Part shown: positions 48,941 through 59,242 of the stretch, piece after piece
Layout of the letters: every line of letters begins with the position of its first letter
Numbering within the stretch: the stretch's first letter is position 1
Assembly (NCBI GenBank): GCA_013398055.1
Contig: VZRS01002799.1
Location: forward strand, 389,417-453,416
Direction of reading: 5' to 3'
DNA length: 64,000 bases
DNA from: Ifrita kowaldi
Lineage: Eukaryota; Chordata; Aves; Passeriformes; Cinclosomatidae
Made by a program: the position numbers and the translations under genes
The notes under the pieces: model-generated
The model's database searches: none
Seen by the model: the letters and a program-made list of their open reading frames with translations, nothing else
What the model was told of the DNA's origin: nothing

Positions 48941-50160
48941 ACACGTTCTCCTTACTTTCTTGTAATGAGATGTGAAGTCTAATCTACAGACTACAAGTAT
49001 GCTGTTTCCCAAGGTCACTCTCAGCACATTACACATTTCAAACCTATTTAATCATGCTTTCTCTTCAACTTATTTTTTTTCATAAATTAAGGGAAAATGT
49101 CTATCCAAACTGTCACTCACTTTAAGTGCCCACCAGTACAACTTTGCCAGAATCTAGTAACTGCTGAACTCACCCCACAACTTTTACAGTTAAGAAAAGG
49201 CTAAGAGAAAGAAAGCTGTGATGAAAAATGGAGAGACCACTATGTTCAGCTGGAAAAGAAAACAAATTGCAACACTTAGACTCAAGACACAGAGAATCCA
49301 GGGACTGGATCTTATCAGATAAAGCAAGCCTTGGGCAAAAGGGAGGCCACAGATTATAAACACAAACTCTGAAGAGCAAACACTACTTCATTTTAAAATG
49401 GTTCAATTATCAGGAGGTTGAGATGTCAAGACATGGAAGTTATGTGTTTAAACAACAGCCCCTCGCAGGTCTCTTTGAAATGGAGATGAAAATGCACATC
49501 ATGAAACTTTGGTATCAGCTGTCATCTTTTAAGTAGCCTTGGAACACTAATTGGTGCTTAAAAAACACATGTGGAAGAAAAGGCTGGTATGTGCAGGTGT
49601 GGTGTTATAGAGCACGTGAAAAAAGAGGAAGTTTGGGGAATGCTGCTGGGCTATCTGCAGTGATAGTCTGCAATGGTATGAGGATTGCCCCAAGGATGTG
49701 GTAGCCTTCAAGTAGTCTCCAATGTGATTCAGTTTGCATAACATTTAACCAAATGGTCATATAGTTAATGAGATATTATCTGCCCAAGGCTTGCTTTATC
49801 TGAATATAGATATAGACTGTATAGATAATTTCTTGTTGTCTTGCGTGCCTTTCCCATCCCAAAACCACAGGTAAGCAAGATTTGCAGGAAAAGCTTAGCT
49901 GGTAGGGGCAGACACAAGCTGGTTTTCATCTGCCCACTGTATATCTTTATTTTTTCATGCTCAGTGGAAGAAAAGACTAAACATTAGACTACACAAAATA
50001 TACCAAGTGCTTTTTTACAAATGCAAGGTATCAGGTCCCAAGAGGGCAATTCTGGGGCACCTGGTCTGGGATAGCCACAAAATGCTGGACCCTAAAGGGC
50101 AGTCATGGACTGCCTACTCAGAGGTACATTTGGGATACCCTTGAGCTCAATTATAGTGGA
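48941..50160. other. Intergenic sequence after NHS
   Basis: No gene recognised. It contains the two arms of a perfect 22-bp inverted repeat (49316-49337 and 49781-49802). The stretch at 49.55-49.80 kb has a longer minus-strand frame that may belong to the degraded retroviral sequence further on, but no motif supports this. Confidence 0.7.
49316..49802. repeat. Perfect 22-bp inverted repeat, 443-bp spacer
   Basis: The left arm (49316-49337) begins CAGATAAAGCAAGCC and ends TTGGGCA. The right arm (49781-49802) is its exact reverse complement. Partial similarity (ATCTTAT against ATCTATATT) continues outward for about 10 bases. This could be the terminal repeats of a small DNA element or two opposed fragments of one retroelement. 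Confidence 0.85.
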
Positions 50161-50248
50161 ACAATGCAAAACAAACAATTTAAAAGTTTTATTTACTGCA
50201 GCAATTATTTAAATCTTATGATAACAGCCTGTGGCAGCAATGATTTAA

Positions 50249-50292
50249 ATATTTCTGAACAGCACATGGCAACAGCGATTTCTGAACAGCCC
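50249..50292. repeat. Short direct repeat (ATTTCTGAACAGC)
   Basis: The same 13-base string occurs twice, about 30 bases apart, both followed by a CA-rich sequence. Confidence 0.6.
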
Positions 50293-50532
50293 ACAAATTG
50301 AACTTTTCTGGAGAGGATGAAAGGAAGAAGGAATCCACCATTGTGGATCCCACTGTAGTCTGTTTCAAAATACTCTTATTCTTTTAATATTCACTACTCT
50401 CTAATGGTGGGTACCATCAATCAATCATAGTACAGCCTAAGTGAAACTTGTTATATACCTGGTTACAATTTCCTTAATCTTTTCAAGGACTATTGTCTTC
50501 CATTAGGTTGCAACAAATCTGTGCCCACAAAT

Positions 50533-50793
50533 TACCCCATTCTTAGACCACCCTGGCAGGAAAATGACTATTGCTGTCATATTGGATAGACTTGGGTTTG
50601 GACAAGTAACTGAGCAGTAGCTTCAGCACTTTTACTATGCTTTCTCCAATGAGCCACGGTACCGCTTCAGCTTCAACAAGACCTGAAACTACTTCCACCC
50701 TGACTGGCACATGTTTTCTTTCTGGTTCCTTGAAAGGACTTATATAATCTATTTACCACGTCTCCCATAGAGCCTTGTTAGCTTCAGATGAAG
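50533..50793 (-). pseudogene. Retroviral integrase core remnant
   Basis: Minus-strand translation from 50793 towards 50533 follows the order of a retroviral integrase catalytic core. An ALWETW-stop-IDYI block carries the first catalytic Asp, followed by a beta-strand region with VEVVSGLVEAEA. An IQYDSNSHF block then carries the second catalytic Asp, in place of the usual D-N/Q-G-S-H/P-F motif. In-frame stops interrupt it (one directly before IDYI, one near 50560), so it is a dead pol fragment. The third acidic residue and the zinc-binding N-terminus are not visible. On the other side of the G-rich gap a minus-strand open frame (51065-51249, starting VVVTAGVEEEKWEPLQELN) may be another part of the same element. 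Confidence 0.7.
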
Positions 50794-51096
50794 TCGGGGG
50801 GGGGGTCTTGTAGGGGGNNNNNNNNNNNNNNNNNNNNNNNNNNNNNNNNNNNNNNNNNNNNNNNNNNNNNNNNNNNNNNNNNNNNNNNNNNNNNNNNNNN
50901 NNNNNNNNNNNNNNNNNNNNNNNNNNNNNNNNNNNNNNNNNNNNNNNNNNNNNNNNNNNNNNNNNNNNNNNNNNNNNNNNNNNNNNNNNNNNNNNNNNNN
51001 NNNNNNNNNNNNNNNNNNNNNNNNNNNNNNNNNNNNNNNNNNNNNNNNNNNNNNNNNNNNNNNNAGGAGGGGGGGGGGGGGGTCTTGTAGGGGGTG
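50794..51096. repeat. G-rich tandem repeat containing the assembly gap
   Basis: Both edges of the N run carry the same unit, a long G run followed by TCTTGTAGGGGG (50795-50817 and 51065-51094). The gap therefore lies inside an array of G-runs separated by TCTTGTA. Each unit has enough G tracts to contribute to a G-quadruplex, which would explain the loss of sequence coverage. Confidence 0.75.
50818..51064. other. Assembly gap (247 Ns)
   Basis: Run of 247 undetermined bases; any frame across it is artificial. Confidence 0.98.
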
Positions 51097-51367
51097 GTGA
51101 TGAAGGCATGCACTCCACAGCTCACAAGTCACTAGCATCCCTCGACTCCCAGCTTCTCTGAAGAGATCTTTTAACTCCTGAGTGGCCACATTTAACTCTT
51201 GCAAAGGTTCCCATTTTTCTTCTTCCACTCCAGCTGTTACCACCACCACTGTGAGTTAACGATGTAATTTTGAAATAATAATGCCTCAATATTGTTTCGT
51301 TTTATTTCTTGAACTGTGGTGATAAACTGTGATTTATAACTGTGGTTATAAATTTGGTATTTGATGT

Positions 51368-52996
51368 TGTTGGGGGTTAGGATTTTTTCCATTTGTTTTC
51401 TTTCTCTTAGGCAATTTTCTCATTTGTTGCTAAGAAACAGTAATGACCAGTACTTAAGAGAGACAAAGGATGTAGACACGGAGGAGGGGGAGAAGTACAT
51501 CACGTTGCTACTCTCCTACCTGAGGGTTTCTTCTCTTGGGAAGGACAGAGTTACCGCCAGATTTTGGACTGGGGGGAAGGGGCTGAGCACAGCCTCTAGC
51601 TCTCTCTTGCTCTTGACATTGGAGGGGAGACAGGCTGCGGTTGCTGTGGGGAGAATTCGCCACCACTGCGAGGTTCTGCCTCCAGCTTTCTTCTCCAACC
51701 ATGAGTGAAGCGCTGCCCGGAAGAGCAGCCGTTGCACAAGGATCTTATTAACACCCTGCCCTCACTAGAAAGGACCCTCACCATCTACTCAGGTGCCTCA
51801 GGGGAAAACCCAGGACCCCGAGCCCCCCAAAGGAGCCTCTCCCACCCGTGTTCAGGAGCCGGGCTGCTACTGCCCAGCCCCACCACTTCTCTGCCACTGC
51901 TCCGGGTTTTTCGCTACACTGTAGGCCCACACCTCCTGCCTGCCAGACATCCCGTGGCTCCTGCTGCAGCTGCAGAGTTTCTGATACATCTCACTTACAA
52001 TTCTGCTCGCCTCTGCTGTTCCAGCTTGCTGCTTCCGAGGTTCCTGCTACAGCTCAGTTTGTTATCCAGAAAGGCACCGAGATCAACTGCCCTGGGGGTT
52101 TGTAAAGGAAGCCCCTTTTCCATCCCTTCCGCCGGCTGTGCTCACCATTACCCATACGCAGAGAGGCGGCCGAGATCGCTCCACAGCGCCCCCTGCAGGC
52201 GCGGGGGAACCATCGCAGCCGTCCTGCCCGGCCGGGAGCCACCAGCGCCCCTGCCGGCTGTGAGAGTAACTGCACTAGAGGGGAATGGGCCCGACAGCCG
52301 AGAGAGGCTGGCACTGCGTTCTGGTTCTGTTTGTTGTTGCTGCCACTGTCGTTGTTTGTTTGCGTTATTATATATACATACTAGTGAAGAACTGTTATTC
52401 CTTTTCCCATATCTTTTCCTGAAAGCCCCTTAATTTCAAAGTTACAATAATTTGGAGGGAAGGGGGTCATATTCTCCATTCCAAGGGAGGTTCCTGCCTT
52501 CCTTGGCAGACACCTGTCTTTCAAACCAAGATAGATGTTGAATGGAAAAGTACCAGAAGGACACACGCTCTAGGAGCTGTGACATGCAAACATGTGCACG
52601 AGCAGCAAGTTCTCATGAAGGGGAGGAGATCACTGAGGACTCTGTCTCTGAGCAAGCAGCCCCTTTAGGAAATAGAGAAGGGTTCTCTCTCTGGGGAGAT
52701 TTTCCAGCAGCAGACTGTGGAAACCGCACCTCTCCTCCCAAGAGGTGCATAGACTCCCCCAGCTTGCAGTACACACGACACTGACGGTACATCGCAAAGT
52801 CTTGCTGGTAAACACCCTGTGTCTCTCTCTCTTTCTCTGTCTCTTCCCCTTTTCCCTGCCTTCTCTATCCTGTTCTCTTACAGCCACTTACTTTTCCTCA
52901 TTAATAAATGGTTCACAGATATAATATTGACCTTGTTTGCATCTAATGCCACCCTAGGCATTCGTTTAAAAGAATCCCTCACACTTCCCCATGGCA
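51368..52996 (+). mobile_element. ERVL-like LTR (copy 1)
   Basis: Starts TGTTGGGGG and ends CCATGGCA, followed after 12 bases by a primer-binding site of tRNA-Leu type. Within it a TATATA box (about 52366-52374) precedes an AATAAA signal (about 52904-52909) on the + strand, in the order expected of U3-R-U5. At 1.6 kb it is long for an LTR, and the exact 5' edge is an estimate. The middle is GC-rich and contains long frames on both strands that I regard as non-coding. Confidence 0.5.
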
Positions 52997-53008
52997 GACA
53001 TTTAACCA

Positions 53009-53023
53009 TGTCAGAAGTGGGAT
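53009..53023 (+). other. Primer-binding-site core, tRNA-Leu type (copy 1)
   Basis: TGTCAGAAGTGGGAT matches 15 bases complementary to the 3' end of a tRNA-Leu, the primer that gives ERVL its name. The expected TGG start is replaced by CCA. Confidence 0.6.
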
Positions 53024-53058
53024 GCTCTGGTGAAAGATATTTTATCTGTTTTGAACCA

Positions 53059-53059
53059 N
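53059..53059. other. Single N at a contig junction
   Basis: Lies exactly between the two copies of repeat block A. Confidence 0.95.
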
Positions 53060-53243
53060 GGCCACATTTAACTCTTGCAAAGGTTCCCATTTTTCTTCTT
53101 CCACTCCAGCTGTTACCACCACCACTGTGAGTTAACGATGTAATTTTGAAATAATAATGCCTCAATATTGTTTCGTTTTATTTCTTGAACTGTGGTGATA
53201 AACTGTGATTTATAACTGTGGTTATAAATTTGGTATTTGATGT

Positions 53244-54875
53244 TGTTGGGGGTTAGGATTTTTTCCATTTGTTTTCTTTCTCTTAGGCAATTTTCTCATT
53301 TGTTGCTAAGAAACAGTAATGACCAGTACTTAAGAGAGACAAAGGATGTAGACACGGAGGAGGGGGAGAAGTACATCACGTTGCTACTCTCCTACCTGAG
53401 GGTTTCTTCTCTTGGGAAGGACAGAGTTACCGCCAGATTTTGGACTGGGGGGAAGGGGCTGAGCACAGCCTCTAGCTCTCTCTTGCTCTTGACATTGGAG
53501 GGGAGACAGGCTGCGGTTGCTGTGGGGAGAATTCGCTACCACTGCGAGGTTCTGCCTCCAGCTTTCTTCTCCAACCATGAGTGAAGCTCTGCCCGGAAGA
53601 GCAGCCGTTGCACAAGGATCTTATTAACACCCTGCCCTCACTAGAAAGGACCCTCACCATCTACTCAGGTGCCTCAGGGGAAAACCCAGGACCCCGAGCC
53701 CCCCAAAAGGAGCCTCTCCCACCCGTGTTCAGGAGCCGGGCTGCTACTGCCCAGCCCCACCACTTCTCTGCCACTGCTCCGGGTTTTTCGCTACACTGTA
53801 GGCCCACACCTCCTGCCTGCCAGACATCCCGTGGCTCCTGCTGCAGCTGCAGAGTTTCTGATACATCTCACTTACAATTCTGCTCGCCTCTGCTGTTCCA
53901 GCTTGCTGCTTCCGAGGTTCCTGCTACAGCTCAGTTTGTTATCCAGAAAGGCACCGAGATCAACTGCCCTGGGGGTTTGTAAAGGAAGCCCCTTTTCCAT
54001 CCCTTCCGCCGGCTGCGCTCACCATTACCCATGCGCAGAGAGGCGGCCGAGATCGCTCCACAGCGCCCCCTGCAGGCGCGGGGGAACCATCGCAGCCGGC
54101 CTGCCCGGCCGGGAGCCACCAGCGCCCCTGCCGGCTGTGAGAGTAACTGCACTAGAGGGGAATGGGCCCGACAGCCGAGAGAGGCTGGCACTGCGTTCTG
54201 GTTCTGTTTGTTGTTGCTGCCACTGTCGTTGTTTGTTTGCGTTATTATATATATATATACTAGTGAAGAACTGTTATTCCTTTTCCCATATCTTTTCCTG
54301 AAAGCCCCTTAATTTCAAAGTTACAATAATTTGGAGGGAAGGGGGTCATATTCTCCATTCCAAGGGAGGTTCCTGCCTTCCTTGGCAGACACCTGTCTTT
54401 CAAACCAAGATAGATGTTGAATGGAAAAGTACCAGAAGGACACACGCTCTAGGAGCTGTGACATGCAAACATGTGCACGAGCAGCAAGTTCTCATGAAGG
54501 GGAGGAGATCACTGAGGACTCTGTCTCTGAGCAAGCAGCCCCTTTAGGAAATAGAGAAGGGTTCTCTCTCTGGGGAGATTTTCCAGCAGCAGACTGTGGA
54601 AACCGCACCTCTCCTCCCAAGAGGTGCATAGACTCCCCCAGCTTGCAGTACACACGACACTGACGGTACATCGCAAAGTCTTGCTGGTAAACACCCTGTG
54701 TCTCTCTCTCTTTCTCTGTCTCTTCCCCTTTTCCCTGCCTTCTCTATCCTGTTCTCTTACAGCCACTTACTTTTCCTCATTAATAAATGGTTCACAGATA
54801 TAATATTGACCTTGTTTGCATCTAATGCCACCCTAGGCATTCGTTTAAAAGAATCCCTCACACTTCCCCATGGCA
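53244..54875 (+). mobile_element. ERVL-like LTR (copy 2)
   Basis: Same structure as 51368-52996: TGTTGGGGG start, TATATATATATA box near 54245-54257, AATAAA near 54783-54788, CCATGGCA end. It is followed by a primer-binding site and a gag-like region, so it acts as the 5' LTR of a + strand provirus. No matching 3' LTR was found in the window. Confidence 0.55.
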
Positions 54876-54887
54876 GACATTTAACCA

Positions 54888-54902
54888 TGTCAGAAGTGGG
54901 AT
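54888..54902 (+). other. Primer-binding-site core, tRNA-Leu type (copy 2)
   Basis: TGTCAGAAGTGGGAT, 12 bases after the LTR end, as in copy 1, again with CCA where TGG is expected. Confidence 0.6.
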
Positions 54903-55389
54903 GCTCTGGTGAAAGATATTTTATCTGTTTTGAACCAGTTAGTGTGTATTGTAGAAAGAGTTCTATACAGGCACTGAGAAACAGTAAAGGTGTGACCTTC
55001 CCTGAAAAATTTTGTGCCTGCAGCTGATCCTTTAGAGAACTAGACGATCTGTGTTCTGGGTGAGTGTGGTTGGGGCACTTGGGGATTACAAGCTGTAGCT
55101 CTCTCCAGGAAGTAGTGTGCTCTTAACTAAGGGTAATGGAAACCTATTGCATGGTTTTGGGAAGTGCTTAGTTCAGGCATTGGGAAATTATAAGGTCTGA
55201 CTGTCCCCGAAAAATTGGCTGCCCGAAAACCGATAAACACTGTCAATGGATGTCATTGCCTGAGAAGAGGAATGGGATAGTAACATGTCTAGACCCCTAT
55301 TTGATTTCCTAGAAAATTTTTGGGGTAGACTCTCTGTGCCTGAATGGGTCTTGAGTGGGCTACAGAGAACTGGCAGAGTGTGCTGGACT

Positions 55390-56800
55390 GCATTGTTGCA
55401 CTGCAGGTTAAAGCAAAATCTAAACCAGAAAGGGGCAAAGCAGCCATCTGTGCTGTTCTAGGAGCTACGCTGGCTGCTGCCGTGGAAGAACAGGTGGCAT
55501 GCAGCAGCTAAGAGACCGTGGTAATGGAGTCCCTGCAGGCACTGGTGCAATCCCTACACATTTGAGCTGCAGACTTGGAAGGGAGGCTAGAGGAAGAAAA
55601 GGCACAGAATAGTAACTTACGAGTTTTACAAGAGGAATCAGTGAGGGGATCCAACAAGCCAGTGGATGCCGAAGTGTGCTCGGAAGATGCAGGAACCAAA
55701 TCGGTCACTCCCATTTATCCATGGAAAGAGTTTGCACAGGCACAGCTTCAGGCAGATGCCACACTCTGCGTGCACCCTTTAGTAAAAACAGAGTACCCGT
55801 ATGAAAATGACCAGGATCAAGTCCCTCTCGTTACTATAAGGAAGTCCCATTTGTGGCCATTGAACTGGCAAAGTTAAAAAAGGATTTTGGTCACTACCCC
55901 AGGGAATGTGAGACAGAGTAGGTGTGGCAAGTATCTCTGAGTTGGGGGACCAGTTCCTCTTAAATGAGAAGAAAGCCAACGGATACTGGGATGCTGGCAT
56001 ATTCCTCACGACCAGGGACCACCAAGCCCCCCTGGTCACTAACCCAGAGGGAGGCTTATTAGGCCACAGGGTTAAACCCGCTAGAAACCAATGACCCACT
56101 CGCTACAGAGGGAACTACTGACCAGCTCGTAGAAAGCGTCCAAAAAGTGGTGTGCATACAAATGATGCATGACCACAAACTGGTGCCCTTTCAGGGCACC
56201 TTTCAGACCCCATGATAGTGCTGGTGGACCCTGAAAGGATGATCCCATTGATTTGTGAGCTCTCCAACTCCCTGAAACCAACTGGCATTCAATTACAGGG
56301 AAAAATCCACGCTTCAGTTCCCTGGAGAGAGTCACTGCTGCTTTAGATGGATCTACCACCTCCTCTGCAGGGAATACCCCTGCCCAAGAAGGCCAAGTGT
56401 GGACTTGGGAAGAGGTCACCCAGGAATTAATAAACTTTGGGCAAAAGTACAGACCAGTTAAGTTGCTAGCCAGCAAGCCCAAGACTCCTGGGGTGAGACA
56501 CACCTGAATTAGCCTGAGACTGTCACCTAGGATTCCCCCCTATTCAAACCAGGGAGGATGGGACCGCCCCTTCACAAAACAGGTGCTATGGTCACAGGGT
56601 CAGCAGAAGGAAATCCTGAAAAGGCTAATGGACAGTATCCCCACAGACAGGGTAGCGCAATTAGTGCTGGGATGGCCAAATAAGATGCCCAAAAAGGCAA
56701 CTGCAGAGAAATGTGACATAAGCCTGAGTGCACCCCCACCCTTGATAGACCTAGGTGGAGACAAGAATACACTAGAGAATGCCAAACATGGAAACTAGAA
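55390..56800 (+). pseudogene. Degraded ERVL-like gag region
   Basis: Downstream of the LTR and primer site, + strand translation gives several short open pieces in different frames, in the order expected of an ERVL-type Gag. First comes a small Ala/Glu-rich start with a coiled-coil-like Leu/Glu segment (about 55.53-55.65 kb), then a YPWKEF-containing part (about 55.70-55.85 kb). After a frame change there is a segment ending at an in-frame stop at about 55918. Next is an open stretch at about 56.32-56.50 kb with a WTWEEVTQELINFG block, and a last part to 56798. Many stops and frame changes make it non-functional. Class assignment is by the primer site and general pattern, without a database comparison. 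Confidence 0.5.
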
Positions 56801-57642
56801 GCCTCTTCCCACATAGATGAGAGGGGGGACTGAGGTTGAATTAGGCAACTCACCAACAACAGGCAAGGAGAAAACCTGAGAATCCAAGATGATAAAGTTA
56901 GGACTGGAAATTATCATCTCAGCACTGAGGCCAACCACCTTTGGGCTCTGCTTGCTGCAGCAAAGTACATAGAGACACTGTTGCTGAAGGAATTTCAGGA
57001 GAAATATTCAGGTAGACTTGAGGACTCTGAAATTAAAATGACAGTAAGTCTCACTCCCTCCGCTGAACATAGCAAATTATTAAAGTAAGGTACCTCTCAG
57101 AGACATCACTCCTTAGTTGTAGCAGAAGTAGCTAAAACAAGGCACCTCTCAAGGTGTGAAGCATGGGACTTCGGAATTTACTGAAGTAAGGTGCCCCTGG
57201 AGAAGACCACTCCTGTGTTGCACTGTGTTTGTTGCACTGTGTTTGCTGCAACACTGCTTGGAACTGTGAATGAAAAGTCTTTGGTTTGGACTATGGATCA
57301 CCGTTCTGATACTAAGTGTGTTGGTAAACGTAGTTATAATACATTGTTTATGTTTTCATGGTTATCTGCTTTCTGCATATGCTCAGCAGAGCAGACTGCT
57401 AGCGGCAAGACTCACCAGAACCTCGCCTGGGGATGGCCAGGTGGAAGTTAGACAGCTTCAGTAATGTATGCTTTCCTTTGTTTAGGTTTTCCTGCTCTAC
57501 TGTTTGGGGTTTTTTAATGGCCTCGTTTTAAAGGACTATTTCCCACATTGGATTCCTTTTGCAGGGGGAAAAGATTGTGCATAGCTATGAAAGAATTTCC
57601 GCTAACAAACTTAAACCTAACTGACATGAGAAGAGACATCCC
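56801..57642. other. Unassigned sequence between the two ERVs
   Basis: Probably the remainder of the ERVL-like internal region. A + strand frame at 57270-57464 begins with a strongly hydrophobic stretch of about 25 residues like a signal peptide or membrane anchor, but no family motif follows. I make no gene call. Confidence 0.6.
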
Positions 57643-57870
57643 TGTGAGAAGTAGCTCACTTTTTGATAGAATTGAAAGGGGACAGAGTCTTCGAACCAAG
57701 AAACTATTTATTGATATCAACGATTCAGCTGAGTCGGGTGTGTCTCCCCTCTGAGAGGTGAAGACACAACCTCGTTAAAATGGCAACCTTTTTATACCCT
57801 TTCCCGGCTGAGGGGGGTCCCTGTGCCCTTCCCCATTGGTTGGGTACTTAGGGACTTACACGCTCTCCTG
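57643..57870 (-). mobile_element. Truncated 3' LTR of a gammaretrovirus-like ERV
   Basis: 228 bp starting TGTGAGAAG on the + strand and similar throughout to 60106-60340. On the minus strand it carries TATAAAAAGG (57787-57796) then AATAAA (57707-57712) in U3-R order, and ends in CA. Its upstream part of U3 is missing: similarity to the other LTR stops exactly at 57870, where the protease-like coding remnant begins. Confidence 0.75.
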
Positions 57871-57935
57871 AATACATACTCTTCTTCTTCGGGTCCTAAT
57901 TTTAAATTTATCAAGGGCTCTTTGAGGTAGTTAAA
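57870..57935 (-). pseudogene. Protease N-terminus remnant of the ERV
   Basis: About 20 codons resembling the start of a gammaretroviral protease (an EPLINLKLGP block followed by acidic residues). They stop abruptly at the LTR boundary before the catalytic Asp motif is reached, so no protease active site is encoded. Confidence 0.55.
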
Positions 57936-58028
57936 CCCCAAAAAATAGAGCCCCTGACATCCCTAATCCTGTGCATCATTTCCTGATTCCACCATCTGGA
58001 AGTTTTAACCTCCCCTCTGTAATTATGA

Positions 58029-58088
58029 ACATTCTCTTTTGAAATGTCCCACCTTTCCACAATAGAAGCACTTCTTGGGACCTGTCTA
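58029..58088 (-). pseudogene. Nucleocapsid zinc knuckle remnant
   Basis: A perfect C-X2-C-X4-H-X4-C knuckle lies at 58070-58029 in the same frame as the capsid ORF, but separated from it by one in-frame TAG (58086-58088). A TAA follows the last Cys within two codons. The single CCHC box is the normal number for gammaretroviruses. Confidence 0.8.
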
Positions 58089-58919
58089 CCAAGTGGTCAT
58101 CTCCCATCCTCTTCCCCGGGGTCTCCGAACATTAGGCTGAACACTTGTTTGTGCTACTCCTCTTCCCTTCCCAACCCCATTCCCAGGTTGCCGCTTTATT
58201 ACTTGGTCTCCAGCGGCCACCATTAATTTAGTTTTATTCTTCTGTTTCTCATGATCTCTCCTAACATAAACTTTCTGAGCTTCCCTCAATAAATCACTCA
58301 ATTCTTTACCACTCCAGTCCTCTATTTTCTCCAATTTCTTCTTTGTATCTGGCCACACTCTAGTAACAAAACTTACTTTCAATACTTCCCGACCTGCATC
58401 ACTCTCAAGATCCATTCCTGAGTACTCCTGCATTTTCTTTCTAAGCCTCCATAACCAGGCAGTGGGCGGCTCACTCCATTGCTGTTTATTTTCAAACGGC
58501 TTCTCAAAATTCTGCCCCTTTGGTGCTGCTTCTCTTATCCCCCTAATCACCAACCTTCTATAGTCTGATACATTATTCCTTCCCTCAGTTGTATTCTGAT
58601 CCCAGTTAGGTCTCAATATTGGAAATTTTTGTTTACCAGGTATTCCCCCTTGAACATCAGGTGGATTTTCTCTTTCCCACATTCTTATCCCTGCAATTCG
58701 TATCATTTGTCTCTCCACCGAAGTAAATAAACTCCCCAAAATATATTGCATTTCTTCCCAAGTGTAGATATTTAGACCTAAAAATTGATCTAATACCCCT
58801 GCCAACCCCAAGGGGTCCTCTAATATGTCACTAATTTTTTTTTTAAATTCTCTTACTTCAGTGCTAGTGAGACGTACATTCACAAATTCTACTCCCCTTG
58901 GAGCTCCCTGAATAGGCAC
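58089..58919 (-). pseudogene. Gammaretrovirus-like Gag capsid region
   Basis: An open frame of 277 codons, the longest retroviral frame in the window. It has the order of a gammaretroviral capsid: an N-terminal domain with a W-D-type block (TWEEMQYILGSLFTSVERQ), the hallmark RPNWDQNT-x-EGR region, and a C-terminal domain with a major-homology-like stretch (FVTRVWPDTKKKLEKIEDW). A charged Lys/Arg/Glu-rich tail leads towards nucleocapsid. The ATG at 58919 is internal and not the natural Gag start, which lies at 59677 in another frame. The frame is intact over capsid but cut off from matrix by a frame change and from nucleocapsid by one stop. Confidence 0.75.
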
Positions 58920-59105
58920 CTCTCACAAGGGAAACATGGAAATAGTTGCATTAACTTTTGAGGTGATATTTGAAAGAGGGAATGGGAAATTTTGAATGTC
59001 TTTCTTTAACTATGCTTAACTCTGTAATTCTAGTTCTCTGTGACAACTATTCTGTCATACCATGAGATTACACCATTTGATTAAAACCAGCCCCACCACA
59101 AGGGC

Positions 59106-59164
59106 CCACCATTTCATGGGGACCAGCTGCACCATGTGGATCCACCATTTCATGGGGACCAGCT
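59106..59164 (-). repeat. 36-bp tandem repeat in the gag linker
   Basis: Two 23-base identical cores (59106-59128 and 59142-59164) 36 bases apart, with a third partial copy before them. The period is 12 codons. On the minus strand each unit can be read as AGPHEMV plus a Pro-containing spacer, in the variable region between matrix and capsid. Confidence 0.75.
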
Positions 59165-59242
59165 ACTTCATATCTTTCCCTGCCATTATCATTCCTTTCC
59201 TGCTCACCTGTCACTTCTTATAAATTCGCACAATTTGATCCT

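Larger units (their letters stand above)
51184..53058. repeat. Direct repeat block A, copy 1
   Basis: 1875 bp that recur as 53060-54937 with only a handful of differences: single-base changes near 51663, 51708, 52137, 52167 and 52223, one extra A in a poly-A, and a TA-repeat length change. The two copies are separated by exactly one N (53059). The block includes 184 bp of flank, a complete LTR and the primer-binding site. Confidence 0.95.
53060..54937. repeat. Direct repeat block A, copy 2
   Basis: 1878 bp, second copy of 51184-53058. Only this copy continues into the retroviral internal region; only copy 1 continues upstream into the gap and integrase remnant. That is the pattern expected from overlapping contig ends. 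Confidence 0.95.

Noticed and set aside
51705..52433. Open frame of 242 codons, with a similar one at 53669-54301
   Set aside because: It lies inside the GC-rich part of the LTR, is low in complexity, and the two copies differ by a frame-changing base. Treated as non-coding.
51368..54875. The two LTR copies as the 5' and 3' LTRs of one provirus
   Set aside because: Each copy is preceded by the same 184-bp flank and followed by the same primer-binding site, and a single N separates them. A provirus would show flank only outside and primer site only after the 5' LTR.
57270..57464. Possible env leader or membrane peptide
   Set aside because: It is hydrophobic at the N-terminus but has no cleavage motif, cysteine pattern or downstream frame to support an envelope gene.
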